From: Psychrobacillus sp042885655
GTDB taxonomy: Bacteria; Bacillota; Bacilli; Bacillales_A; Planococcaceae
Direction of reading: 5' to 3'
Assembly (NCBI RefSeq): GCF_042885655.1
Contig: NZ_JBHVRO010000006.1
Coordinates: forward strand, 124,001-188,000
Length of the DNA stretch: 64,000 nt
Position numbers and translations under genes: made by a program. Positions 8,990-17,156 of this stretch are shown here, in pieces. The notes under the pieces are model-generated. The model was not told where the DNA came from and did no database searches. It saw only the letters and a list, made by a program, of their open reading frames with translations. Numbering within the stretch: the first letter of the stretch is position 1; every line of letters begins with the position of its first letter.

Positions 8990-9290
8990 TAATAAAGGTT
9001 TTTCACTGCCTGAGACAATCGTTTCATTGGCTGTTATCTTACTAGTGGCAACATCATTGCTTCCGTTATTAAGTAATTTGACTACAAATCTTGAGGAGAA
9101 GAGGAGAAAATATATTTCTTCTGTTGTTATGCATGAAGCAATAAAAATGTATATTGCTGAAAACGTTTTTGCTGGAGCAATGCATATCGATAAACTTAAA
9201 TATACTTTTGCAATCGATGAGAAACAAATTTGTGTTAAATACGAAGGGATGCGAGAGGAGATATCTAATTGCGTTTCAATTTCCTATTGA
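8982..9290 (+). CDS. comGE: Minor pseudopilin ComGE
   Basis: A 102-residue protein whose N-terminus KGFSLPETIVSL keeps the prepilin cleavage site and the conserved Glu, followed by a membrane helix. It overlaps the end of comGD by 8 bases. Identified from motif and operon position. Confidence 0.85.
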   Translation: MNNNKGFSLPETIVSLAVILLVATSLLPLLSNLTTNLEEKRRKYISSVVMHEAIKMYIAENVFAGAMHIDKLKYTFAIDEKQICVKYEGMREEISNCVSISY

Positions 9291-9724
9291 AAGAAAACAA
9301 GGAATCTGGATACACTTTAATAGAAGGTATATTACAACTCTCTGTATTGATGATGTTTTCTCAAATTTTTGCAATTACAGTTGGATGGCTACATAAGATG
9401 GAAGAGAATGTGGCAAATCCAACTGAGATAGAGTGGTATCTTTTCTTGCAAGATGTAGAAACTTACTTAAATAATGTAGAAGCAATAATGATACAAAGTG
9501 AGGAATTAGGAATTCGTTTTCGGAAAAATGGAGAAGAGTTTGATATAGAACTATATGAAAATTTAATTCGGAAACAAAAAAATAGATTAGGACATGAACA
9601 AATGCTACTCAATGTAAAATCTATTTTAACAACTCTCGAAGGAAATTCATTAAATTTTGGTGTTGAGTTTATGAATGGGATAAAAAAGGAGCATACATTT
9701 TATGTTACATTTCATTCAGAATGA
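9269..9724 (+). CDS. comGF: Minor pseudopilin ComGF
   Basis: A 151-residue protein starting at TTG 9269, with GAGAGGAG 8 bases upstream. The pilin-like N-terminus SGYTLIEGILQL precedes the hydrophobic helix and a globular domain of the ComGF type. It overlaps comGE by 22 bases and comGG by 23. Confidence 0.87.
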   Translation: MRFNFLLKENKESGYTLIEGILQLSVLMMFSQIFAITVGWLHKMEENVANPTEIEWYLFLQDVETYLNNVEAIMIQSEELGIRFRKNGEEFDIELYENLIRKQKNRLGHEQMLLNVKSILTTLEGNSLNFGVEFMNGIKKEHTFYVTFHSE

Positions 9725-9908
9725 AAAAGGAGTATTACTTCCTGCTGCAATTTTATTGTTGATAATCGTTTGTTTTTCATTATTTGCTATAACAGCAGCA
9801 TACCAGTCAAAATATCGAACGTATGATTCGTTGGAATTGAACAATATTAATGCTACTATCATAAGAATAGAAAATTTTACGAGCGCGAAAAATAATCCTG
9901 GTATGTAG
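9702..9908 (+). CDS. comGG: Short ComGG-like minor pilin
   Basis: A 68-residue protein with a charged start and an N-terminal helix (KGVLLPAAILLLII). It takes the comGG place at the end of the operon. The B. subtilis protein is about 124 residues, so this one is little more than the pilin helix with a short tail. The conserved Glu-5 is absent, as is normal for ComGG-type (GspK-like) tip pilins. The identification rests on position. Confidence 0.7.
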   Translation: MLHFIQNEKGVLLPAAILLLIIVCFSLFAITAAYQSKYRTYDSLELNNINATIIRIENFTSAKNNPGM

Positions 9909-9922
9909 TGAGATGGTGAATC

Positions 9923-10435
9923 ATGTATAAAGTATATCTAGTTGGTTTTATGGGAAGTGGAAAAAGTGCAGTCGGGAGAAGGCTGAGCTATTTATTAAAA
10001 ATGCCATATTATGATATGGATAAAGAAATTGTGAAAAATGAAAAAAGGACAATACCTGAGATATTTGAGCAAGATGGTGAAGAGTATTTTCGAAAGATCG
10101 AAACAAAGTTCCTTCAAAATTTCCGTAATGAATCCTGTATTATTTCAACAGGAGGTGGAGTTGCGATGAATGATGAAAATATCCGAATCATGCGAAAAAC
10201 TGGTTTAGTCTTATATTTAGATGCAACCTTTAATGATATTTGGATGAGAGTAAAAAGTGATAAGAATAGACCAATTGTACAGAGCAGTACGAGAGAAGAG
10301 TTAGAGCAATTGTATAATAACCGAAGAAAATCGTATAAAAAATCAGCTCATATTACAATCCTTACAGAAAATCGACCTTTAAGACAAATAACAGAATATG
10401 CTGGATATCAAGTAAATAGACTGAAAGGCGAATGA
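9923..10435 (+). CDS. aroK: Shikimate kinase
   Basis: A 170-residue kinase that makes shikimate 3-phosphate in aromatic amino-acid synthesis. P-loop GFMGSGKSAVG (8-18), shikimate-binding Asp in YYDMDKEI, GGG loop (STGGGVA), and lid Arg in DKNRPIV are all present. It lies 14 bases after comGG, as in B. subtilis, where aroK also follows the comG cluster. Confidence 0.95.
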   Translation: MYKVYLVGFMGSGKSAVGRRLSYLLKMPYYDMDKEIVKNEKRTIPEIFEQDGEEYFRKIETKFLQNFRNESCIISTGGGVAMNDENIRIMRKTGLVLYLDATFNDIWMRVKSDKNRPIVQSSTREELEQLYNNRRKSYKKSAHITILTENRPLRQITEYAGYQVNRLKGE

Positions 10436-10470
10436 AAATAGTGTTTTGAGGTGAAACGTTCGCCTTTTAA
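10424..10470 (+). terminator. Terminator overlapping the end of aroK
   Basis: AAAGGCGAA (10424-10432) pairs with TTCGCCTTT (10459-10467), followed by a short T-rich stretch. The stem begins inside the last aroK codons. Confidence 0.55.
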
Positions 10471-10549
10471 CTTATTTTAGAAAAGCTATTGCGTCTTTAT
10501 TTGTTCAATGTTAGGATATAGACAAAGCAAGAGAATTATTACAGATATA

Positions 10550-10736
10550 GCGGATGAGCATACGGGGAGAGAACGCATTCGATGCGTCGCCGAAGGAGCA
10601 AGTAATGAATTTTATGAATCTCTCAGGCAAAAGAACTCGTATAGGACGCAACTCTGGAGAGTGCTTTCGTTTTGTTTCGCGCAAAGCCACCAAAGAGGAA
10701 AGCCATTTTGGTAAACTTTCAGGTGCCAGGACAGAG
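10550..10736 (+). promoter_or_regulatory. Tandem glycine riboswitch upstream of gcvT
   Basis: Two glycine aptamers lie in tandem. The first (about 10554-10643) has CGGGGAGAG, CGCCGAAGGAGCAA and CTCTCAGGCAAAAG. The second (about 10645-10735) has TCTGGAGAG, CACCAAAGAGGAAAGCC and CTTTCAGGTGCCAGGACAG. In this class glycine binding raises expression of the glycine cleavage genes by preventing termination. A strong hairpin terminator follows immediately, and gcvT begins 70 bases downstream. Confidence 0.95.
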
Positions 10737-10778
10737 AACCCCCTGTTTTTAATAAAGGGGTTTTTCTGTCCTTTTTTG
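10729..10778 (+). terminator. Riboswitch-controlled terminator of gcvT
   Basis: GGACAGA (10729-10735) pairs with TCTGTCC (10765-10771), and AACCCC pairs with GGGGTT inside it, followed by TTTTTT. The 5' arm overlaps the last strand of the second aptamer, the expected expression platform. Confidence 0.85.
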
Positions 10779-10806
10779 TGTGAAAAATTAAAAAGGGGGA
10801 ATTTAT

Positions 10807-11910
10807 TTGTCAGAACAGTTGAAGCGTACACCTCTATTTGAAGATTATGCAACCTATGGAGGGAAAACAATCGATTTTGGTGGTTGGGAATTACCTGTGC
10901 AATTTTCTAGTATTAAAGAAGAACATGAAGCAGTAAGAACAAAAGCAGGATTGTTTGATGTTTCTCATATGGGTGAAATTACTGTATCGGGATCACAAAG
11001 TGAAGCTTTTTTACAAAAGGTTATGACAAATGATGTTTCCAAACTAGTAATTGGTCAAGCACAATACACAGCGATGTGTTATGAAGATGGCGGTATTGTG
11101 GATGATTTATTAGTGTATAAAAAAAATGATAACGATTACTTACTTGTTGTCAATGCTTCCAACATTGACAAGGATTTTGAATGGATGAAGCAAAATGCTA
11201 TTGACGGAGTGGAATTAGTAAATAAATCAGATGATTATGGATTACTAGCTTTACAAGGTCCACTAGCTCAAAATATTTTACAAAAGTTGACAAACAAAAA
11301 TCTTGAGGATATTGGATTTTTCCGTTTTGCAGAAAATATCGAAGTAGCTGGAAAAACAGTTCTTATATCTCGTACTGGCTACACAGGTGAAGATGGGTTT
11401 GAAATTTATGCAGCAAGCAATGATGTTTCAGACTTATGGAGCAGTATCCTTGAAGCTGGTAAAGAAGATGGGATTCTTCCTTGCGGACTTGGAGCACGTG
11501 ATACATTACGTTTTGAAGCTTGCCTACCTTTATATGGACAAGAGTTATCGAAAGACATTTCTCCACTTGAAGCAGGTTTAGGATTCGTAGTAAAACTTAA
11601 AAAAGAGCAAGATTTCAATGGTAAATCTGTATTGGAGAATCAAAAAGAAAATGGCACTCCTCGAAAAAGTATTGGAATTGAAATGATTGATAAAGGAATT
11701 CCTCGTACTGGATATCCAGTGTTCGCCGGCGAACAGCAAATTGGTTTTGTAACGACAGGTACACAGTCTCCTACGTTGAAAAAAAATATTGGTCTCGCAT
11801 TAATTGACGCAACATTTGCAGAACTTGGTCAAGAATTAGAAGTTGAAATCAGAAATAAACGCTTGAAAGCTGTTACTGTAGCCACTCCATTTTATAAACG
11901 GCAAAAATAA
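10807..11910 (+). CDS. gcvT: Glycine cleavage T-protein (aminomethyltransferase)
   Basis: A 367-residue tetrahydrofolate-dependent aminomethyltransferase. It takes the aminomethyl group from lipoylated H-protein and gives methylene-THF, ammonia and reduced H-protein. Family features seen: LFDVSHMGEI near residue 48, YTAMCYEDGGIVDDLL, and SRTGYTGEDGFEIY. Starts at TTG 10807 behind GGGGGA. First gene of gcvT-gcvPA-gcvPB, all downstream of the glycine riboswitch. Confidence 0.97.
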   Translation: MSEQLKRTPLFEDYATYGGKTIDFGGWELPVQFSSIKEEHEAVRTKAGLFDVSHMGEITVSGSQSEAFLQKVMTNDVSKLVIGQAQYTAMCYEDGGIVDDLLVYKKNDNDYLLVVNASNIDKDFEWMKQNAIDGVELVNKSDDYGLLALQGPLAQNILQKLTNKNLEDIGFFRFAENIEVAGKTVLISRTGYTGEDGFEIYAASNDVSDLWSSILEAGKEDGILPCGLGARDTLRFEACLPLYGQELSKDISPLEAGLGFVVKLKKEQDFNGKSVLENQKENGTPRKSIGIEMIDKGIPRTGYPVFAGEQQIGFVTTGTQSPTLKKNIGLALIDATFAELGQELEVEIRNKRLKAVTVATPFYKRQK

Positions 11911-11933
11911 TTGCAGAAAGAGGTTGTCCATTG

Positions 11934-13280
11934 ATGAAGCATCGTTATTTACCAATGACTGAACAAGATCAAAAGGAAATGTTAGATGTAATCGGCATTT
12001 CTTCCGTTGATGAATTGTTTGCAGATATTCCTGAGAAAGTACGATTCAAAGGGGAATATAATATTAAACCTGCGAAAGCGGAGTCAGCTTTATTAAAAGA
12101 ATTAGCAAACTTGGCAGAAAAAAATGCAGATAGCAAAAAATATGCTTCATTTCTAGGAGCTGGCGTTTACGATCATTTCAAACCGATAATCGTAGATCAT
12201 GTTATTTCGAGATCAGAGTTTTACACTGCATATACTCCTTATCAACCTGAAATCTCCCAAGGGGAATTGCAAGCGATTTTTGAGTTCCAAACAATGATTT
12301 GTGAATTAACAGGAATGGATCTTGCGAACTCATCCATGTATGACGGAGGTACTGCTTTAGCAGAAGCAGGTAACTTAGCGGCAGGTCATACTCGTAGAAA
12401 GAAACTTTTAGTTTCAGAGGCTGTCCACCCAGAATATATAGATGTTGTCAAAATGTATGCTAAAGGACAAAATGTAAGTGTTTTAACGATTCCTACAAAA
12501 GATGGTGTGACTGATCTTTCGAAGTTAGAAGAACTTGTAGATGAAGAAACAGCTGCAGTAATTGTTCAATACCCTAACTTCTTTGGTCAAATTGAAGATT
12601 TAGCTAAAGTAGAACAATTGACACATGAACAAAAAGCGTTATTCATTGTTTCTGCAAACCCTCTTGCACTAGGAGCATTAACTCCTCCTGGTAAGTTTGG
12701 AGCAGATATAACTGTTGGAGACGCTCAACCATTTGGAATTTCAGAAGCATTTGGGGGACCACACTGTGGCTTTTTTGCGGTATCTTCAAAATTAATGCGA
12801 AAAGTACCTGGTCGTCTAATTGGAGAAACAACAGACGAAGAAGGTCGTCGTGGATTTGTATTAACTTTACAAGCTCGTGAACAACATATTCGTCGTGACA
12901 AAGCAACTTCTAACATTTGTTCTAACCAAGCATTAAATGCTCTTGCAGCATCAGTAGCAATGACTGCTCTAGGTAAAAAAGGTGTCAAAGAAATGGCTAT
13001 TCAAAACATAACAAAGACACACTATGCAAAACAAGCATTTGAAAAAGCAGGTTTTGTTGTACCTTTCCAAGGAAGTCATTTCAATGAAATCGTTGTTAAA
13101 GTGAATGGTTCTGTTTCAGATGCCAATAATGCTCTACTAGAAAAAGGTATAATCGGTGGATTCGACTTAGGACGTGTCAATTCTGATCTTAAAAACCATG
13201 TGTTAATCGCTGTTACAGAACAACGTACAAAAGAAGAGATAGATGCACTCGTGCAAGAAATGGGGGCTCTTTATGCATAA
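11934..13280 (+). CDS. gcvPA: Glycine dehydrogenase (decarboxylating) subunit 1
   Basis: A 448-residue N-terminal half of the split P-protein. With GcvPB it decarboxylates glycine and passes the aminomethyl group to H-protein. The typical start MKHRYLPMTEQDQ is at ATG 11934; a TTG three bases upstream is also in frame. Conserved GGTALAEA and GDAQPFGISEAFGGPHCGF are visible. The gene ends inside the start of gcvPB (8-base overlap). Confidence 0.96.
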   Translation: MKHRYLPMTEQDQKEMLDVIGISSVDELFADIPEKVRFKGEYNIKPAKAESALLKELANLAEKNADSKKYASFLGAGVYDHFKPIIVDHVISRSEFYTAYTPYQPEISQGELQAIFEFQTMICELTGMDLANSSMYDGGTALAEAGNLAAGHTRRKKLLVSEAVHPEYIDVVKMYAKGQNVSVLTIPTKDGVTDLSKLEELVDEETAAVIVQYPNFFGQIEDLAKVEQLTHEQKALFIVSANPLALGALTPPGKFGADITVGDAQPFGISEAFGGPHCGFFAVSSKLMRKVPGRLIGETTDEEGRRGFVLTLQAREQHIRRDKATSNICSNQALNALAASVAMTALGKKGVKEMAIQNITKTHYAKQAFEKAGFVVPFQGSHFNEIVVKVNGSVSDANNALLEKGIIGGFDLGRVNSDLKNHVLIAVTEQRTKEEIDALVQEMGALYA

Positions 13281-14733
13281 AGATAATCAACCACTAATTT
13301 TTGAAATTACGAAAGAAGGTCGTGTAGGGTATAACCTACCAGAATTAGATGTGCCAGAAGTAGATTTAGCATCTCTTTTACCACAAGGTGTTCTTCGTGA
13401 GGAAGAAGCGGATTTACCAGAAGTATCTGAGCTCGATATCATGCGTCACTATACAGCTCTTTCTAATCGTAATCACGGTGTGGATACTGGATTTTATCCT
13501 CTAGGTTCTTGTACGATGAAATACAATCCAAAGATAAATGAATCTGTAGCGCGTTTCCCTGGATTTGCTAATATTCATCCGTTACAAGATGAATCATCTG
13601 TACAAGGTGCAATGGAGTTAATGTATGATCTACAAGAACATTTAATCGAAATCACAGGTATGGACGAGGTAACACTGCAACCGGCTGCTGGTGCGCATGG
13701 TGAATGGACGGCTTTAATGATGATTCGTGCTTTCCATGAAGCAAATGGGGATATTCATCGAACAAAAGTAATCGTACCTGATTCAGCACATGGAACGAAC
13801 CCAGCATCTGCAACTGTTGCAGGTTTTGAAACTATTACCGTAAAATCTGATGAAAATGGATTAGTAGATTTAGAAGATTTACGTCGAGTTGCTGGTCCAG
13901 ATACAGCAGCATTAATGCTTACAAACCCAAATACATTAGGTCTATTTGAAGAAAGCATTTTAGAATTAGCTGAAATCATCCACGGTGTTGGTGGTAAATT
14001 GTATTATGATGGAGCTAATTTAAATGCAGTTATGTCAAAAGCGCGACCAGGGGATATGGGATTCGACTGTGTTCACTTAAACTTGCATAAAACATTTACA
14101 GGGCCTCACGGTGGTGGTGGTCCAGGTTCAGGACCAGTTGGAGTGAAAGCTGATTTAATCCCATTCTTACCAAGCCCAGTACTTGTAAAAGAAGATGATA
14201 AATATGTATTTGACTATAATCGTCCACAAACAATTGGTCGCGTAAAGCCATTCTACGGTAACTTTGGAATTAATGTTCGTGCTTATACTTATATTCGTTC
14301 CATGGGTCCAGATGGTCTAAAAGCTGTCACAGAGTATGCTGTATTGAATGCAAACTATATGATGAGACGATTGGAAGAATTTTTCGATCTTCCTTATAAC
14401 CGTCATTGTAAGCATGAATTTGTATTAAGTGGTCGTCGTCAGAAGAAATTAGGTGTTCGTACACTAGATATGGCAAAACGATTACTTGACTTCGGTTATC
14501 ATCCGCCAACAATCTACTTCCCTCTTAACGTAGAAGAGGGCATGATGATTGAGCCAACAGAAACAGAGTCTAAAGAAACATTAGATGCTTTCTGTGATGC
14601 GATGATTCAAATTGCAAAAGAAGTAGAAGAGAATCCAGAAATCGTTCAAAATGCACCACATACGACAGTAATCAATCGCTTAGACGAAACAAAAGCTGCT
14701 CGTCAACCGGTATTACGTTATACAAAAGCATAA
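13273..14733 (+). CDS. gcvPB: Glycine dehydrogenase (decarboxylating) subunit 2
   Basis: A 486-residue PLP-binding half of the P-protein. The Schiff-base lysine is in NLHKTFTGPHGGGG, and the family block YPLGSCTMKYNP lies near residue 80. Start taken as ATG 13273, preceded by GGGGGC and overlapping gcvPA by 8 bases. A strong terminator follows within 6 bases, so the riboswitch operon appears to be three genes. Confidence 0.97.
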   Translation: MHKDNQPLIFEITKEGRVGYNLPELDVPEVDLASLLPQGVLREEEADLPEVSELDIMRHYTALSNRNHGVDTGFYPLGSCTMKYNPKINESVARFPGFANIHPLQDESSVQGAMELMYDLQEHLIEITGMDEVTLQPAAGAHGEWTALMMIRAFHEANGDIHRTKVIVPDSAHGTNPASATVAGFETITVKSDENGLVDLEDLRRVAGPDTAALMLTNPNTLGLFEESILELAEIIHGVGGKLYYDGANLNAVMSKARPGDMGFDCVHLNLHKTFTGPHGGGGPGSGPVGVKADLIPFLPSPVLVKEDDKYVFDYNRPQTIGRVKPFYGNFGINVRAYTYIRSMGPDGLKAVTEYAVLNANYMMRRLEEFFDLPYNRHCKHEFVLSGRRQKKLGVRTLDMAKRLLDFGYHPPTIYFPLNVEEGMMIEPTETESKETLDAFCDAMIQIAKEVEENPEIVQNAPHTTVINRLDETKAARQPVLRYTKA

Positions 14734-14738
14734 AATGG

Positions 14739-14772
14739 AAGTGCGGTCCTGAAAATGGATCGCACTTTTTTA
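14739..14772 (+). terminator. Terminator of the gcv operon
   Basis: An 11-bp stem AAGTGCGGTCC / GGATCGCACTT (one G-T pair) with a 7-nt loop, followed by TTTTT. Confidence 0.9.
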
Positions 14773-14828
14773 TGTTAAATGGCTAATAGCAAGTGCAAAT
14801 CTCATTACTAATTCATATTCTTGCAATA

Positions 14829-15425
14829 TTGCGAGTAAAGAGTTCTATATTGCGCAATTGATACGCTATGTTGCGAATAAGAGGTAAAATGTTGCGAATT
14901 CCAAATACATTGCGAGTAGGCCACAATATATTGCGAATAAGGAGTCTTATATTGCGCAAATGATAGGTAATGTTGCGAGTAATGGATAAAATATTGCGCA
15001 TTTCAAATACATTGCGCATTCCAAATACATGGTGAGTAGGACACAAAATATTGTGAGTAAGGAGTCCTATATTGCGCAATTGATAGGTAATGTTGCGAGA
15101 AATGGATAAAATATTGCGCATTCCAAATACATGGTGAGTAGGCAACAAAATATTTTGAGTAAGGAGTCCTATATTGCGCAATTGATAGGTAATGTTGCGA
15201 GAAATGGATAAAATAATGCACATTCCAAATACATTGCGAGTAGGCAACAAAATATTTTGAGTAAGGAGCCTTATATTGCGCAATTGATACGCAAGACTGC
15301 GAGAAATGGATAAAATAATGCACATTCCAAATACATTGCGAGTAGGCCACAATATATTGCGAATAAGAAGTCTTATATTGCGCAATTGATACCCAATATT
15401 GCGAATAAGGGTTAAAATATTGCGC
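14829..15425. repeat. Phased TTGCG tandem array, 102-bp unit
   Basis: Nearly six copies of a 102-bp unit lie in tandem: markers at about 14839, 14941, 15061, 15163, 15265 and 15367. One unit is 120 bp because of an 18-bp internal duplication near 14993-15029. Each unit is built from five boxes ATTGCG(A/C) spaced 21, 21, 21, 18 and 21 bases. Long frames crossing it translate as repeats (about 34 residues each) with no binding site, so I treat it as non-coding. A related short array is at 61360-61470. Confidence 0.85.
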
Positions 15426-15435
15426 AAACGCCTAG

Positions 15436-15500
15436 TTTCGTCTAAAATACTCAGGAAATAGTGAAGGCAAGAAGCTCTTAAAAGGCGCTTGCATTTTTCT
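15436..15500. repeat. Dispersed ~55-bp tail element, copy 1
   Basis: Directly follows the TTGCG array. It matches the sequence after the second array at 27833-27895 at 41 of 53 positions by hand alignment (from GTCTAAAATACTCAGG to GGCGCTTGC). Weaker copies are at about 20057 and 45449. Confidence 0.6.
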
Positions 15501-15579
15501 TTTTTATCTTTCCTGCTGTATTCTGCAGGTGAATTAAATCAAACGAAAATTTTTTCAGTCATCGATTTTTCTTCCTTTC

Positions 15580-15640
15580 TTTTTAATAAAAAAAAGACTG
15601 TAGACAAACTCGCTTCTTACCGAGGTTGGCTACAGTCTGA
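15580..15640 (-). terminator. Terminator of yqhL (GACTGTAG family)
   Basis: On the minus strand AGACTGTAGCC pairs with the CTACAGTCT arm around the loop (15595-15638), followed by TTTTTTTTATT. The stem sequence GACTGTAG..CTACAGTC recurs in the terminators at 38213 and 45279. Confidence 0.8.
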
Positions 15641-15671
15641 GGGTCTCCTGTTTAAAGAAGTACCTGTATTA

Positions 15672-16055
15672 TTATTTAGATTTAATCTTCCCAGTCCAAG
15701 TTTTGAATCCACCCTGAAGTTGGTTCAAATCAGTACATCCTTTTTTCTTTAAAAACATTGCTGCACGTGCACTTCTTGCGCCACTTTGACAATATAAATA
15801 TACTGGTTTGTCAGGTCTGACCTCTTTAAAACGTTGTCTAAGTTGTGAAGAAGGAATATTTCTTGCTCCAAGAATATGTCCAGCATCAAACTCTTTAGGT
15901 TCTCTTACATCGATTAATTGTGCTTTACGATAACCCTCGATAAATTGGTCTTGCGTAAGATTTGTAACGGCTTTTTTTAAACGAAATGCTTGTACACCAG
16001 CATAAACTAGTAATACGACAATTACTCCTATAAAAAAGTATAATGTAGTAGGCAC
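15672..16055 (-). CDS. yqhL: Membrane-anchored rhodanese YqhL
   Basis: A 127-residue protein with one N-terminal membrane segment (4-22) and a single rhodanese domain. The active-site loop is YCQSGARSARAA, with the catalytic Cys, and the entry motif LIDVREPKEFDAGHI is intact. It probably moves sulfane sulfur on the cytoplasmic side of the membrane. Lies divergent to lipM, as in B. subtilis. Confidence 0.92.
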   Translation of the reverse strand: MPTTLYFFIGVIVVLLVYAGVQAFRLKKAVTNLTQDQFIEGYRKAQLIDVREPKEFDAGHILGARNIPSSQLRQRFKEVRPDKPVYLYCQSGARSARAAMFLKKKGCTDLNQLQGGFKTWTGKIKSK

Positions 16056-16157
16056 AGTCTTTCCCCTTTCTATGTTTCAATACTCATTATAAAAGATTAA
16101 CTAGATACAATTCAATCTATTTGATAAAATGAATATCGTTGTGAGGAGGAAGAAGTA

Positions 16158-16994
16158 TTGGAAAAGACAAAATGGTATTTTATTAATTCTGGACCTTGTA
16201 GTCCATCTTATAATATGGCGTTAGATGAAGCGCTACTTGATTGGCATAGTGAAGGGCTTATTCCACCAGTCATCCGGTTCTACGAATGGAATCCGGCTAC
16301 ATTGTCCATTGGTTATTTTCAGTCTGTAGAAAAAGAGATAGATTTAGAGGCAGTGGAGCGCTTAGGTCTTGGTTTTGTTAGAAGGCCAACTGGAGGAAGA
16401 GGTGTTCTACATGAACATGAGCTTACTTATAGCGTTATTGTATCGGAGAAATACCCTGACATGCCAGCTACTGTTACGGAAGCGTACAGGGTAATTAGTG
16501 AAGGTTTGTTAATCGGGTTTCAAAAACTAGGTCTAGATGCTTATTTTTCAGTTCCTGACACAGAAGAGAAAAAATTAAATTTAAAGAAACCAAAATCAGC
16601 TGTTTGTTTTGATACACCAAGTTGGTATGAACTTGTTGTGGAAGGGAGAAAAGTAGCTGGAAGTGCGCAAACGAGACAAAAAGGTGTTATACTTCAACAC
16701 GGAGCAATTTTATTAGATTTAGATGAAGATAAGTTGATTCAAACATTTAAATTTTCTTCGAATGAGTTAAGAGATAGGGTTAAAGCAAGTTTGTCGAAGA
16801 AAGCAGTCGCTATAAACAAAATTAGCCAAAGTCCAGTAACAATCGACGACTGTAAAAGAGCTTTTAAAAACGGATTTGAAGATGCTTTACACATAGAGTT
16901 AGTAGAAATTACTTTAAGTGAGGAGCAAGAAAAGTACGTGAAAGAGCTGGAACAAAAGCGATATGCAAATGATGAATGGAATTTTAAAAAATAA
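16158..16994 (+). CDS. lipM: Octanoyl-[GcvH]:protein octanoyltransferase LipM
   Basis: A 278-residue member of the lipoate ligase/octanoyltransferase fold, the same length as B. subtilis LipM. It transfers octanoate from acyl-carrier protein to GcvH in lipoate assembly. Family blocks: RRPTGGRGVLHEHELTYS, the catalytic-Cys region SAVCFDTPSWYE, and KVAGSAQTR with the conserved Lys. Starts at TTG 16158 behind GTGAGGAGGA. Its product is needed by the nearby glycine cleavage and BKD enzymes. Confidence 0.95.
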   Translation: MEKTKWYFINSGPCSPSYNMALDEALLDWHSEGLIPPVIRFYEWNPATLSIGYFQSVEKEIDLEAVERLGLGFVRRPTGGRGVLHEHELTYSVIVSEKYPDMPATVTEAYRVISEGLLIGFQKLGLDAYFSVPDTEEKKLNLKKPKSAVCFDTPSWYELVVEGRKVAGSAQTRQKGVILQHGAILLDLDEDKLIQTFKFSSNELRDRVKASLSKKAVAINKISQSPVTIDDCKRAFKNGFEDALHIELVEITLSEEQEKYVKELEQKRYANDEWNFKK

Positions 16995-17072
16995 TTATAT
17001 TTTTTTTAGTCCTTTAGTACATTGACTATTGATACGCTTGCGTTCGTAGCTAATTTGTTAATTTGCAAAAAA

Positions 17073-17120
17073 ACACAACATATAGTAACGTGATAAATAA
17101 TAATACACCATATACGGTAT
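17073..17120 (+). promoter_or_regulatory. Two probable NrdR boxes upstream of nrdJ
   Basis: ACACAACATATAGTAA (17073-17088) matches the NrdR consensus acaCwAtATaTwgtgt at 13 of 16 positions. ACACCATATACGGTAT (17105-17120) matches at 12 of 16. The boxes are 32 bases apart, the usual three-turn spacing of paired NrdR sites. NrdR represses ribonucleotide reductase genes when dATP is plentiful. The second box lies within the hairpin at 17102-17128. Confidence 0.7.
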
Positions 17121-17137
17121 GGTGTATTTTATTTTTT
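17102..17137 (+). terminator. Hairpin terminator between lipM and nrdJ
   Basis: A perfect 11-bp stem (17102-17112 with 17118-17128), a 5-nt loop and a following T-rich run TTTTATTTTTTT. It ends lipM transcription, but its arms also form the second NrdR box, and it lies only 20 bases before the nrdJ start. Confidence 0.8.
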
Positions 17138-17156
17138 TAAATAAAAGGGAGGCAAT

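Noticed and set aside
10508..10870. Frames on both strands across the gcvT leader
   Set aside because: The sequence is fully explained by the tandem glycine riboswitch and its terminator.
12643..12988. Antisense frames inside gcvPA (and similar ones inside dxs, bkdAA and nrdJ)
   Set aside because: They are shadows of well-supported genes, with no starts or binding sites of their own.
14829..15425. CRISPR array
   Set aside because: The whole 102-bp unit repeats, including the parts between boxes; there are no unique spacers and no cas genes nearby. The same holds for 27731-27830.
14813..15427. A long minus-strand frame (204 codons) and a second one of 115 codons over the repeat array
   Set aside because: The translations are pure repeats of the 102-bp DNA unit (102 is divisible by 3, so any stop-free frame stays open), there is no ribosome binding site, and both overlap.
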